A stretch of 64,000 bases of DNA, from assembly GCA_000181795.3 (NCBI GenBank), contig CM012953.1, positions 12,732,218 through 12,796,217 on the forward strand. Reading direction: 5' to 3'. The notes beneath the pieces were generated by a model. That model was not told where the DNA came from, did no database searches, and saw only the letters and a program-made list of their open reading frames with translations. This DNA comes from Trichinella spiralis. Its lineage: Eukaryota; Nematoda; Enoplea; Trichinellida; Trichinellidae. This document shows positions 49,301-61,301 of the stretch, in pieces (the first letter of the stretch is position 1; each line of letters opens with the position of its first letter). Both the position numbers and the translations under genes were made by a program.

Positions 49301-51634
49301 TAAGAAAACTTAATCAACAATATGCTCATTTCTTCATTTTTCAAGAGCAGCTGCTTTTTCATGAAAGCATGAGATGAAAAAATCACGTCAGACATGCGTC
49401 AGAAAGTGATCAGCGTTGAATCGTCTCAGTGTATCGTATTTGAAGATTGCTATTTCAAAAAAAAAGTTACCGCCACAAAGGGATGAATAATTCAAAGTAA
49501 TCTAAACAGCAATTGGAATGATGCCATCTATATAACCCGACGATGTGGTGAAATGATATTTGCAATACTTTTGCATGCATAGTTGATATTTGTTTCAGCT
49601 AGCCCATAGCTGCGCTGTGGGAAGGTTTTCAGGTGACTTTAGTCGGTGTTATATCTTGATATTTATATTCAAAAATAATTAGCATAGTTAGCATCGAATT
49701 GGCACAGAGAAGTGAAGATTGAATTCAATGCAATTCTCATTTTTACATAAAAACGTGTGTATTTCTTTTTTTGTACTCTTGTAAAGTAAGTTTTTTGCAT
49801 ATCCTTGTACAAGTTTAATGTTCATCTGATTTTTTTAAATTTCACTAGAAAAACACTAAACTATATAAGTTTTATTTTATTAGCTATTTCAGTTGAAACA
49901 AAACTATGCAACATCGTGACTTTTTTAAAATTCAATCAATCACATTATTTGCAGTCTTTACACTTTTTTGTCAGATGGGATTTATGTTCAAAATATATAA
50001 AATCATGTGTTTCATTTGAAAATAAAAGTTAAAAGTTAATGGGATAGTTAAATTTCAGTTTTGCAATCAAAAAAACTGCCTTAAGAAGTTGAAAAGATAA
50101 ATTTTTGCAAATCAGACTCTAGTCAGCTGTTTCATACACTAACATCTGTGGAGATTTATTGAAAGCTTATTTTTTTATTTAGCAATTTATTAGCTTTCAC
50201 ACACGTTGTATTTCTTATCGATGTGCATAAATTTGCCAAACTTTAAAGGATGATGAACATTCTGTTTGAAAATGAGTCATATTACTAAAAATAATTTTAA
50301 GAGAAGTGTTTCTCAGCTTTTTTATTGCTTTTAAATTGTAAAATTTCAAGAATACACTAGGGAACCATTTTATTTATTAAATTCTACAAACTGAACATTT
50401 TATTATTCATTATATGCTGCAATAGAGGCGTTGCAATGTAAATTTTTATTTTACATTAAGCAATTTTTAAAGGTGCCAGAGTATTATAAATGAAGAAGAA
50501 TTCCATGCGATAACGTGATATTTGAAATATTTCGTTCTAAATGGAGCAATCAGTAGTTAGTTGGAATCATCCAAATGTTGTTAATAAAATCTTAACTTCT
50601 TTGTTTATATAATAACATTATTTTGAGCTGAACATGAACAAATATTATTTTAACTTTAAAGTAGATATACTTTTCACTGTTTGGTAGCTTATTTTTTTTC
50701 TCGTTTAATTTGTGAAGCATAAAAATATTTTATTTTAGCACTGTTGATGAATATTCTGAATTTAAATATAAAGGCAGAAAATTTTTTTCTAATCAAAGTT
50801 TGTATTAATATAACTCATTATTTCTTCTGTAAATAATGCATACATTGAATTATAAGCACACATCAAATCATATTCCACGGTATTCAGTCACTGCGTAATT
50901 TTTACATTTAAATTCAAAAGGTTTATGTTCAATGTTTTTGTAATGTTTTTTCCATAATCTGTAATAAATTATCCAAATTAGCTGCATTCAGAATAAGTAT
51001 TTGTATCAAAGCTTTTAATAAATTTAGCTTTTGTCAAATGTAAATTAATTATAATATTTTCATTTTGAGAATTATAAATTATTAGGCATGTAATTTAAAT
51101 GAAGTAAAATTTGTGATTTCCTTTAAAATTTCTAATTTTTGCTTGCTATAGTTTGATCTTCTCGATTTTATTGTGACATTTGCAAATAACTTATAGCGTT
51201 CTGAATAAGTGTAAGATGAGAGGTTTATAATAAGCATTATTTGAACATTTCTCGCTTTTTAAACATATCATCATTATATTTTTTCAGTGAAATGACTTAT
51301 AAATTTAAAATAATTACCAATAATTGTATGAATAATTTTTGATCTTCATTTAATATTGATTATTTTTTATCTTGGCATGCAAGTTAAAGCAAGCAAATGA
51401 TAAAAATATTGATCTGACTAGCAAGAAGGTCATCAATCTGTAAAATAATAGTCTGTAATTTGTTATATATTCGTGACAAAAAAGTAAAAATTCAAAGTTA
51501 TTTATTGCATTTATTTCAAGTTGCTTATTTTAATATTCGTGAGTAAACATGTTATTGTTGTTGTTGTTGTTGACTAATAGCGAAATTCATGCATATAGGT
51601 AGCAGTAAAAGTATAATTTGTTATTTGAAACGAA

Positions 51635-51667
<33 letters not shown>

Positions 51668-53690
51668 CAGGATTTTATTTTTAACTGTCCTTAGTTATCT
51701 AGTATATATGTACACATTCTTACTGGGAATATAAACAATGCTTGTCAGCATTCATCAATTAAAATAGCTCCTACTGCACATATGCTGACAGCTGCTGGTC
51801 AAGAAACAAAGAAAAGTACTAGTAAGTAAGATTTCGTAATAATCATTCCAATTCTACATATTTTTCAGTATTATTAATGTTATGCTTGCTTGCTTGATTC
51901 CAAGTCATGCATCGGATTGCATCTCAGTGAAACTTGGGTAAATTTGATTTTTATAATTTGATGCTCATTTTCTAAATATATATTTTTTTAATTTTAAAAT
52001 AGCATGTAAAATGTGTTTTGGTGCTTTTTTGACAGTTTTAAATCCAATTTTTATTGCATAAAAAACCAATTGTGTGCAATAGAAAATTAAATTTATTTAA
52101 ACGATCATCGATTGAATATCAATTAATCAACTGATTGGATTTTATAAAATTTAATAAAAAATTGACAAAAAAAGTTTCTTTTTTATTTGTGCAAACTATT
52201 GATACTGATTGATCAAAAGATTGTTGCATTTTTTAATGGAAAACTTTTTTTGATTTATATATTACGCGCCCCAATAAGCTTTGCATTTGCATTTCTTTTT
52301 ATAATTGCTAGCATATCTGTAGATAATTTTTTCTTTCTTCAGAAGCACAATTCTTCGTTTGTAATAATTTATAAGCAGACAGGAATAAAATTGCATAAAA
52401 TCATTCTTTCACACCAACGTGTTTTTTGTTCAATTAATAATTTAAATTTATGAAAAAGTTCGAACAGTCTAATTTTAATAAAGCTTCTGAGTGTATGAAC
52501 AAGTTTAGATTTCAGAGACTGCGGCATTTTAAAACGTTTAAGCAAATTATCTTAATAATAATAAAAATAAAAATGAATGCAGCCGAAATATTTTCAGCAT
52601 GCGTGCAATTAGTAAAATGAGTTGAAAATTTTATAGTGTAAATTTTATTCAAAATAAACAGATATTAAAAATAAATATTATTATTAATAATTTGTAGCAC
52701 AGTGTTTTTTAATTACTTTTATTATAATTTTACTTCAACTTTTCATCTTTGCATATTTGTTTAAAGTTATTACTTTATTAGATATAAGCAAAAATTTGAA
52801 GAAATGTTTCAAATACAATAAAATTTCCAATAATATTACTTGATTATTAGCAATCATGACATAACTGACGTCATAATTTAATAATGATTTGTATTTCAAT
52901 TCAGTTTTTCATTAAATTGTTGCATTTAATAATTTTCCATTAAAATTGCATTATTATTATTTTCGTTTCGCTCTACAGTTGCACATCTTTTGATTTTGTA
53001 AAATAAATACTCTATATTTTCTGATATCATTTTGTTGTTAAAAAAATAAAAATTTCTTTACTTTCTTGATACAAATAAGCAAATTATATTTTTGCAAATA
53101 TTTTATTGATTTGTTTTAATTTTGATAATTAAAAATTGATATAAAAGAAATGTGTTTATTTTTATTTTTCAATCAGTGTACCATTTAATCAATTTCAAAA
53201 TATTGAGGGGTTTGTCTAAATACTTTAAGCCCAGTGTCAAAGCTGATTATCACAAATATGTCAATCATTGGAAGCGGCATTTTTACGTAAATAAAATTAT
53301 AGACAACGCTAATTTTCAGATATTTAGATTTACGGACTAATTAGATGCGACTAGGCATGATGAATTGAACTGAACTCAACTGAGCTGTGTCAGTTGAAAT
53401 TAAGACACACCAACGGGATACATTCGAAATATATTCATTTGCATATTTGCATTAAAAAATGAGAGTTATGAAGTGAAATTTTTTTTCTTTTTTCAATTGA
53501 GAGGAAAATTATTTGATATGTACTCGTGTGAATGGGTGCATGTGTGAAATGATTGCTTTGCACAGATGTGAACTGCTTATAGGAGGATATTGAATACGGC
53601 CAAATTTTGTTCTTCAAGTCAATCAGACGGTTGGAATAGAAAATTGGAGATTGTGATCGATTCTTCACCACCAAGTGGATAGGGCCAACC
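46309..53690. other. 7.4 kb region without recognisable gene
   Basis: AT-rich throughout. Open frames (for example 46878-46570 minus, 48756-48565 minus, 49805-50032 plus, 52187-52453 plus) lack family resemblance and often read as hydrophobic low-complexity peptide. Simple repeats include (GTT)n at 51554-51572 and (AAT)n at 51637-51664. Slightly GC-richer patches lie near 48460-48790 and 49340-49640. I saw no tRNA, but a covariance search was not possible. Confidence 0.5.
51637..51664. repeat. (AAT)n microsatellite
   Basis: About nine AAT units in the gene-poor region. Confidence 0.9.
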
Positions 53691-55158
53691 ATGAACTCCT
53701 CGAGGAAATTGTTCAATTTGAAACAGACCAGCTCGCCTTGCTCATTTTTGAATCTGAAGAACGAAAATTGCGCAAGTAGAAAAACATCTCGTGTTTCGTC
53801 TGGAGAAAATGGCAAAGCTCAGAATAATTTTATTGAACGATTCGATATTGTTTTCGACAACGCAGATGTAGTTTATTTTGCCGGCCAAAAGCTGGCAGGA
53901 AAAATAGTGTTGGAATTGCTCGAAGCGACGAATGTGAATGAAATTTTGATCGAACTTCGCGGCAGTGCGAAAACATACTGGACCAAGCACAGCGGTGGTT
54001 CCAGGAAGCATTACCGGGATACGGAGCCGTATTTCTGTGAACAATTCAACACCAACTACACCAAACCCAACCGTCTCGGTGGCAAAGATATTCCACTGGG
54101 CAAAGGCAAGCATGAAATACCATTCTTCTATCGATTGCCTGAAAATTTGCCTTCATCTTTCGAAGGGGACTTTGGTTATGCGAGGTACATTGTATTTAAT
54201 TAAGAGAACAAGTTGAATTTTAATTCTTTTTTTTGTAATGACAAAGTTTGAAAATTAGCATATTTGTGTGTGTCTTTTTAGATATACTTGCAAAGCAACT
54301 ATTGAACGTCCATGGGAATCAGATTTGATTTGCAAGAGAGCTTTCACGGTGGTTGGCGATGAAAATTTGCCAGAAGAGAAGAGTTGCTTGAATGAGATGA
54401 AAATTACCGAATCGGCATCCAGCTTGCGTTGCTGCCTCTTCTCACGTCGTGACCAAATACACGTGCGGATGAGTTTGCCGAAAACCTACTTCGTTCCTGG
54501 TGAAGTGATTCGAACCTACTTGCAAATTACAAACGACAGTCGTCGTACGTTGAAAAATTGCCACCTCACAATTGTGCAGCACATCTGCTACAAAGCTAAA
54601 GATTTTTCTTGCAAAGAGCATCGCAAAAAGACCGACAAAGCTGTTTTATCCGAATCCCTTCCGGTAATTGGGAAACAACAGCAAGTGGAATGGATACGCC
54701 CATTGATCGTCCCGTCCATACCTCCGAAATTGACTCGTTGTACAATAATTGAAATTACATACAGTTGTAATTTGAAAATTGATTCTCACGCTTTTACGCC
54801 AATCGCGTTCACTGTTGGCAGTATAACTCCGAAAAAATTGATGCGAAACAGTTTGACCAAAGCTGTTGAAAATGTTTCCACCAAATTGGCCGACACCAGT
54901 CAGACATTCCAAGCTTACGGTCGATGGGCAGACCAAATTGTATACAACGAAGCAATTATCGGCGAGGCACTTATTCAAGAAACGATCGACGCATTGCAAT
55001 ATTGCAATTCCATTTTCAAACCCAAATATCCATGTCTGCTTACATCTGCTGAACTAGCTGAAGACAATAATAATAATAATTCGTCGTCATTTTGCAAAAA
55101 TTCGTCATCACTCAATGATAATTCTGTCGCTCAGCACGGCACTTTTGAAATTGTGTAA
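53691..55158 (+). CDS. Alpha-arrestin (arrestin domain-containing protein)
   Basis: Two exons (53691-54184, 54282-55158) give 456 residues. The arrestin N domain starts F-D-I-V-F-D-N-A-D-V-V-Y-F-A-G-Q-K-L-A-G-K-I near residue 50, followed by R-G-x-A-K-T-Y-W, the G-x-H-x-I-P-F-x-Y-R-L-P-x-N-L-P-S-S-F-E-G motif, and the C domain (about 210-350) with F-V-P-G-E-V-I and W-x-R-P-L-I-V-P-S-I-P-P. Alpha-arrestins are cytosolic adaptors for ubiquitination and sorting of membrane proteins. I see no PPxY ligase-binding motif. The first 45 residues (Ser- and Lys-rich) precede the usual family start; the stop codon shortly upstream leaves this ATG as the only one in the exon, but a spliced alternative start is possible. 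Confidence 0.88.
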
Positions 55159-55845
55159 TTTTAATAAATGAAGTTGAACTGGAAATTGTAAATTTTGTTC
55201 AACTTGAATTTCTTTTTTAAAATTAACATTCAGCTTTCACCGTTCGCATTGCATCGGCACATACTATTGTAGCAATGATCACTTTATCAATTGAATAATT
55301 AAATATTTTTGAAAACTTCTTCAAACATTTTTACTTTTATTTACAAAAATTGAAATTTGCTATTAATTTGCATAACTTTTCAATACTGAATACTGTAAAT
55401 GTTGAAAAAGAAATTTTTTGGACAGTTTTTTAAATTGCTTAAGCAATATTCTTTATTAATATGCACTTATTTCAATTTATTTATGAATAAAATTTTGAAA
55501 TTTATCATTTTCTGTGTACAAAGAATGTAATATTGAATGTAATTTCTCATTTGAAAACTTTCTCAAAAACATGGACTGTAGTTATTCTTTCTTATCAAAA
55601 CCGGAAAGCTTACCAATAAATAAGCAATAAATTAAACATTCACTGCACTGGTCTTGCTGTTTTATTAAAAAGCACACAATTTCCATTTACAATAGACTAC
55701 AAATGCATTTTATTCGAAAAAAGTTTTACACAGCATGCAGTCAAGAACAAGTTTGTTGGAAACTAACCATAATTTTGACTTCATCTAATATGCAAACGAT
55801 TATTGAATAGCAAAAATTTATTTGAAATAAAATTTTCCATTAAAC
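55159..55845. other. Spacer between arrestin and innexin genes
   Basis: 687 bases, AT-rich: the arrestin 3' UTR and presumed innexin promoter. Nothing else seen. Confidence 0.5.
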
Positions 55846-57298
55846 ATGCTCTTGGATTTGATAAAAACATTTGCTTTCTTCAAATTAAGACAAGATGACA
55901 ATTTTGTTGATCGTCTGAATTATTATTTTACTGCAACTTTTTTGATTGTCTTATCCTTGTTGGTAAGTTTTAAAATGTTTGGTGGAAAGCCAATTGAATG
56001 CTGGCTACCTGCGGAATATACAAAATCTTGGGAAGACTATTCAGGTAATTTTGTCTTGCTTTTTTGTATTTCAATTAATGCAAACTTACAAATACGAACA
56101 AATGAAATTCAATTAGAAATGTTTTGTTGGGCTCAAAATACCTACTGGCTTCCTTACGAGATTGATTTGCCAAGCGATAGCATTGAAAAGCCTGTAATCA
56201 AAATTTCTTATTATCAATGGGTTCCGTTTTTTCTACTCATCGAAGCAATGATGTTCTACATGCCAAGTGTACTTTGGAAATCATTCAACAATAAATCTGG
56301 CAATTTTCTTTATTTAATAATAAAATTTTATTTCATTTTATCATGATATAAATGGTTTCATTTTAGGTATTCATATTGGCGATCTCGTTTCAATGGCTTG
56401 TGATCCTGAAAATTTGAAATCTGAAGTTAGAACCAAAAATTTAAACAGCATAGCCGAGCATTTGATTTCCCAATTCTTTCATCAGTTTCACTCCACTTCA
56501 GGCCAACGAATTGCCATGCACACTGTGATGAAGTGCTTAAATATACGATATTTCGACTTCTACATTAGCACATTGTACATCGTTGTGAAACTGTTCTACG
56601 TACTAAATGCGGCATTGCAATTTTACTTGGTGAATTACTTTTTACAAACAGACAAATACAGCATTTATGGTTTGGGTGTTATTATGGATTTGTTAAGTGG
56701 TAAAGAATGGGAAGAATCTGGCTATTTTCCAAGATCCGCCTTGTGCGATATGCAAATTCGTACTCTAGGAAATGTTCAAAAGCATACTGTGCAATGCGTG
56801 CTAGTTATTAACATTTTTACAGAAAAGATATTCATTTTGCTTTGGATTTGGTATATGACCATTTGTTTTTTAAATTTGTTCAACTTTTGCACTTGGACAT
56901 TTTTGACGTTGAGCGCAGAAAAACGATTCCACTTTGTGTTAAGAAATTTAGCTCTAGCCGATCCGTCATTCCGTATGCATTTCTATTCAAGCCAAGTTCG
57001 TGCCTTTGTCATGGATCATTTGAAACTGGATGGCGTATTCGTGTTGCGAATGTTGTCTCTTCATGCTGGTGCAATGTTCACTGCTGAACTTGTGTTACAA
57101 ATTTGGCGTATATTTCATCCCATTATTAGGGAAAAATCTACACTTATGCGTGAACAGTCAAGAACCACAGTTTTAAACAATTTCCATAATCTTGATGATG
57201 ACTTAACATTTTACGACATACACAATAAACAAATGCCTCAAGACGTTTGGCCAACCAGAATCAGCCAGAGACTTTTATCCGCTGAAGCTGCTGTGTGA
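55846..57298 (+). CDS. Innexin (gap-junction protein)
   Basis: Three exons (55846-56044, 56117-56299, 56367-57298) give 437 residues. Innexin marks: P-I-E-C-W-L-P-A-E-Y with the first loop cysteine, F-C-W-A-Q-N-T-Y-W-L-P with the second, Y-Y-Q-W-V-P-F-F-L at the start of membrane helix 2, and a second loop with A-L-C-D-M and T-V-Q-C-V-L; four membrane segments in all. Innexins form invertebrate gap-junction channels coupling cells electrically. Intron 1 (56045-56116) is 72 bases and stays open in frame. Intron 2 (56300-56366) must begin with GC (donor G|GCAATT) to keep the conserved L-W-x-S-F-x3-S-G-I segment. The C-terminal tail is short. Confidence 0.93.
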
Positions 57299-58010
57299 AT
57301 TACGTTTGAACTTTTTGATTCGTTCAATTTTATAGCATTCGCCAAAATAACCCATTATAAATGTTACAGTAAATAATTGGTAACACAAAATGAAACGGTG
57401 CAATATTTACACTTTGGCTTTAGTAAATTGTTCGTTTTCGACCTATTAAACGAACGATAACTTTCCAATTAACACATGTAAGCACGCAAGCATAGAAATA
57501 TATTGGCAAACAAATTCTGCTTTTCATTGTCATTTTCCTTTCTTTATCTTCCATATTCTCACTTTCGCAGCGTAATTTTCGGTTGACCTCAATTGTTCTA
57601 TTGCCAGTTGTTGCATTTCATTTTTTTACTCAACTTGTGCTGAACTCTTGATCTGGCATAATGCACGCAGCATTCATAAAATACACAAGGCATCAGTAAT
57701 TAAAATAACATTGCTATAGCAGCTGAAAATAAGACTCTTTTGTCGAAAAGTAATATTAAATTAAAGCGCTGATGCATGCAATAAGTATTTTTGCATTGTC
57801 CTCTTTACATTAATACTTGATTGTCATATTTGCAACTGTAATTTCAATGATAGCCCCCAAAATTATTTGATCAGGTATGCATTTTTGTTGCCTTGTAAAA
57901 GCTATTAATTTGTTCCTTTGAATAAATATTAATAGAATTAATTTTTATCATTTAAATTATTGAAAGTAAAATTCAATAAGTATAGCCAATTTTTTTTCTT
58001 TTTTGCTTAG
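57299..58010. other. Spacer upstream of PAN2
   Basis: 712 bases between two plus-strand genes. It ends in a polypyrimidine acceptor TTTTTGCTTAG at 58010, three bases before the PAN2 ATG, consistent with a 5' UTR intron or trans-spliced leader addition. Confidence 0.5.
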
Positions 58011-58013
58011 CAT

Positions 58014-61000
58014 ATGAAAATGTTCCCAGATGGTCACTTTGTTTTATTGAATTCTATTGTGGATAGTGCTGGATCAAGAGGAGGTGTGACTGCTGTTGCC
58101 TTTGATAGTGTTGAGGAGCTCCTTTGGACAGGAAATGCAGAGGTGAGTTGCTTTACTTAAAGTGTGGCTATTTATGATTCTGTATGAAGCTGCAATTTTA
58201 TCAAAGAACTGACTTGCTCATTGAATCACTTTATACCTGTATATGTGTGTGTCTTGTTTTAATTATTTCTGTTTTCTTACACCATATAGGGTCATGTAAC
58301 GTCATATCATGGTCCCGCATTAACCAAGTACACATCCTTTCAAATGCTGGACGATGAGGTTCGTGCATTTTGGTTTTCCGATGCAGGAGTATTGGCACTT
58401 GGTCGAAATGCACTGAAGCTTTGTTCAAGACAAGGCATGCCGATCTTAAGTTATAAGTACTGCGTGCATTATTCGATATTATTTTTCCATATTTGTAATT
58501 TTGACTTTTTCAGTTTCCTTTTCGAAGATATGCAATTCGAATGCTTGGTCTTGAATCCATTGTTACAAAATGTCCTAGTTTTGGGTGGATTTCAGCCAAC
58601 TGTAATTATGTTTGGCCTAGAAGTTGCTGAAATAGTATTATCAGTATGCCATTGTTTTATTTTTAATTATTTTTGTTTGTAATGTAATTTTTCATTATTA
58701 GACTTTCATGAATGTAAGCTAAAAATGAAAGTATGCAATCTCTGATTTTGAATTTTCATAGCGCATTTTTGCACTGCATAAATTGGGAATTTCACAATCA
58801 GCCAGTCACAGATAATGTCTGAATGCAGCTTATATTGATGAAGTTTTAGTGATTTTGTAAAAGTTTTAGTAAAAATGCATGCAGAGCATAGCATAGCAAA
58901 GTTGTAAGTGAATAAATTTAAATATGTGACAAAACCTTAAAATTAAACTTCAGAAACAAATGTTTTATGATGAATGAATAATGTTTAAACTGTAATGATT
59001 TTAGGCATTTTATCCTAAAAATTATATCGTGTAGATAATGTAATTTTTATTTATTTCGTTTTTTTTTAATTCTGAATAGCAGCATAAATGCATTTATTCA
59101 ATATTTTATGTTATGATTTGATTTTTCTTTTATTTTCTGCAAGGGAATATAATTTTTTATTTGTAGGTTGTGCTTGTTGAATCGGATTGTGTTGTAATGA
59201 AAAGTACTGAAAAAATGTTGATCACTGGTCACTCGAATGGAAATGTAAGAAATAATTTTTTTTTGTTAAACATAATAATGATAATTAATTTGTCAATATG
59301 TATCAGATGAAAAATATTAACGAAATGCAAAATTGATCGGATAGTATTTTGTATATGATTTTTTTTTGAATTAGAGATCCCTTATTTTTGCTTAGATGAA
59401 TTTTCATGAATTTGCAGTTAGAATGAGCATTTTTCCACTGTGTTTGTTCGAATTCAAATGTTTGTTTATACATGTAAATTGAATAATACGTGAATAAAAA
59501 GAAAATAAAAATGAATGCATAGAAATAGAACGGAAAGTATATTTATAAAATTTAAACAATCGGCGATTTGATATTGTAGAATTGATCATTTATAGTTTCA
59601 AATTTTTTTCAGATTTGTTTACGCAATCCGTTGAATTTCAGTTTGCTCCAAGAATTGAATGCACACAGTGGATCGTTGTCTGACTTTGTCATACGAGGTT
59701 CACATCTAGTTACTTGCGGATTTTCTCAGCGGTATAATTTTTTGCCAAGATAATTTGCATAATGATTAATTTTCTTTTTCGATTTAAGAGATGAAGATTA
59801 TTCTTGCGATCCGTTTTTGGTACTTCACGATTTGAGAACAGTCAGTGCTATTGCACCTGTTAATGTAGTTGTACAGCCTTCGTTTTTGCGATTTATTCCA
59901 TCTGATACGGACAGCGTTTTAGTGGTCGTTTCACAGGCAATTAATTTCAAATTTTCTATTTAAATTTTATGTTAATTTGTTTTCTTTTTGTTTTTGGTAT
60001 AGTTTGGTGAATTTCAAGTAGTGAATATTGGAAGCGTCAGTGATGATTATATTTACAAGATAGAAACACAAGGAACTCATTGTACTGCAGTTGACGTATC
60101 CCCTTCTGGTCAAGTTATAGCGCTTGCCGATGAATCAGGTAGCATGTGAATTGTTTTTAAAGCAATATACAACTTGTTCTTACGGTAAAAGTAAAAATGT
60201 TACTGGCAATGGTAAAATTTCAAATTCTTTGAATGAATTTGGATAAGAGGAGAATGAGTTGGTAGTTTTTGTACTAAAATTTTAATTATAGCCTCGGTTA
60301 AAAAAAGATACTATTCACTACTATAATGTCTGCATTACACAATTACAAATAAGTCGGAATAATAAGTAAAAAATTAATCATGTATTTATCGTATCAAAGT
60401 ATATTTGAAATGAATACATGTTTAATAATTTCATTTACAACTTTAAACAGAAAGCTATCGAAGTGTTATGTACAAGTGGTTTTGTTTTGTTTTTTGATGT
60501 TGTGCATTTGTCGTTGTTGTAGGTTGCTTGCATGTTTTCGTGAATCATGCAGAACCTGTATTTGTAGAAAACGCTCGTCCATTATTAATGCCGGATCCAG
60601 TAAGTGATGATTATTTATTTTAATAGTTTCAATTGCTATTTAGTAGCATGTTTTACATTGTAATGGAAAAGTTGTCGAATTATATTAAAATTTCGCTTTT
60701 GTTTTTTATTTCTTTTTCATAATGCACTTGTGCAACGTATTGGCAATTCTTTTCGAAGATATGCAATTAATTAATAAATTGGTATATTTTCTCAATGTTA
60801 TTTTGTTGCAATATTGATTTGAAAAATTGGTTGTTTTCTTTTCCAAGTTGTATTAGGTATTATTTTTCATTACATTCGTTTGAATTTGTTACCAATAATA
60901 CAGTATACTTGTTTGTTTTTCTTTTGTAGATGGATATTTCAATTCCAATAGGCTTTGATGACGTGGATACTCCGTTGTCGGCGGTTCCATTGCCAATGAC

Positions 61001-61054
61001 TGGCGTTTCGTCACTTTCAGAATGGCCGGCTGAATTTTCGAAACGAACTTTCAG
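58014..61054 (+). CDS. pan2: PAN2, poly(A)-specific ribonuclease subunit, N-terminal part
   Basis: Nine exons (58014-58142, 58290-58456, 58514-58643, 59167-59244, 59613-59731, 59789-59936, 60003-60138, 60523-60599, 60930-61054) encode at least 369 residues and match the PAN2 WD40 propeller: G-P-A-L-x-K-Y-x-S-F-Q, G-H-S-N-G-N-I-C-L-R, S-G-S-L-S-D-F, P-x-F-L-R-F-I-P, then the linker P-L-P-M-T-x3-S-S-L-S-E-W-P-A. PAN2 with PAN3 trims mRNA poly(A) tails in the cytoplasm. The pseudo-ubiquitin hydrolase and DEDD exonuclease domains are not in the window; the last exon ends with a GC donor (AG|GCAAGT), so the gene should continue to the right past an intron of more than 2.9 kb. The donor after 59936 is also GC. 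The start is the first ATG after the acceptor at 58010. Confidence 0.88.
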
Positions 61055-61301
61055 GCAAGTTGTTTTGTTGTTTTTTTTCAAATTAATGATTCTCAGGTAA
61101 AAGGGTTTCGCTGTCTGTAGGGGATGTTGAAATTTCTTTGCATGAAAATAATTAAGTATGATGAAAAACGGAGAAGTAACAAGTGTGATTATTGTAAAGG
61201 AAAAAAAATTTTTTTCCTATCAATCTAGCGAGCGATTGTAATTTATGATAGTAATTTGTTTATTGTACAAATCATCAAGTATCGAGTTGTTTTGTTGTTT
61301 G

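Noticed and set aside
53435-53815. 126-codon minus-strand open frame over the arrestin start
   Set aside because: No recognisable domain, and it overlaps a supported exon on the other strand; noted only in the arrestin finding.
56045-56116. Reading through innexin intron 1 as coding
   Set aside because: It would split the conserved first extracellular loop; removing it restores the family spacing before F-C-W-A-Q-N-T-Y-W. Retention is kept only as a hypothesis.
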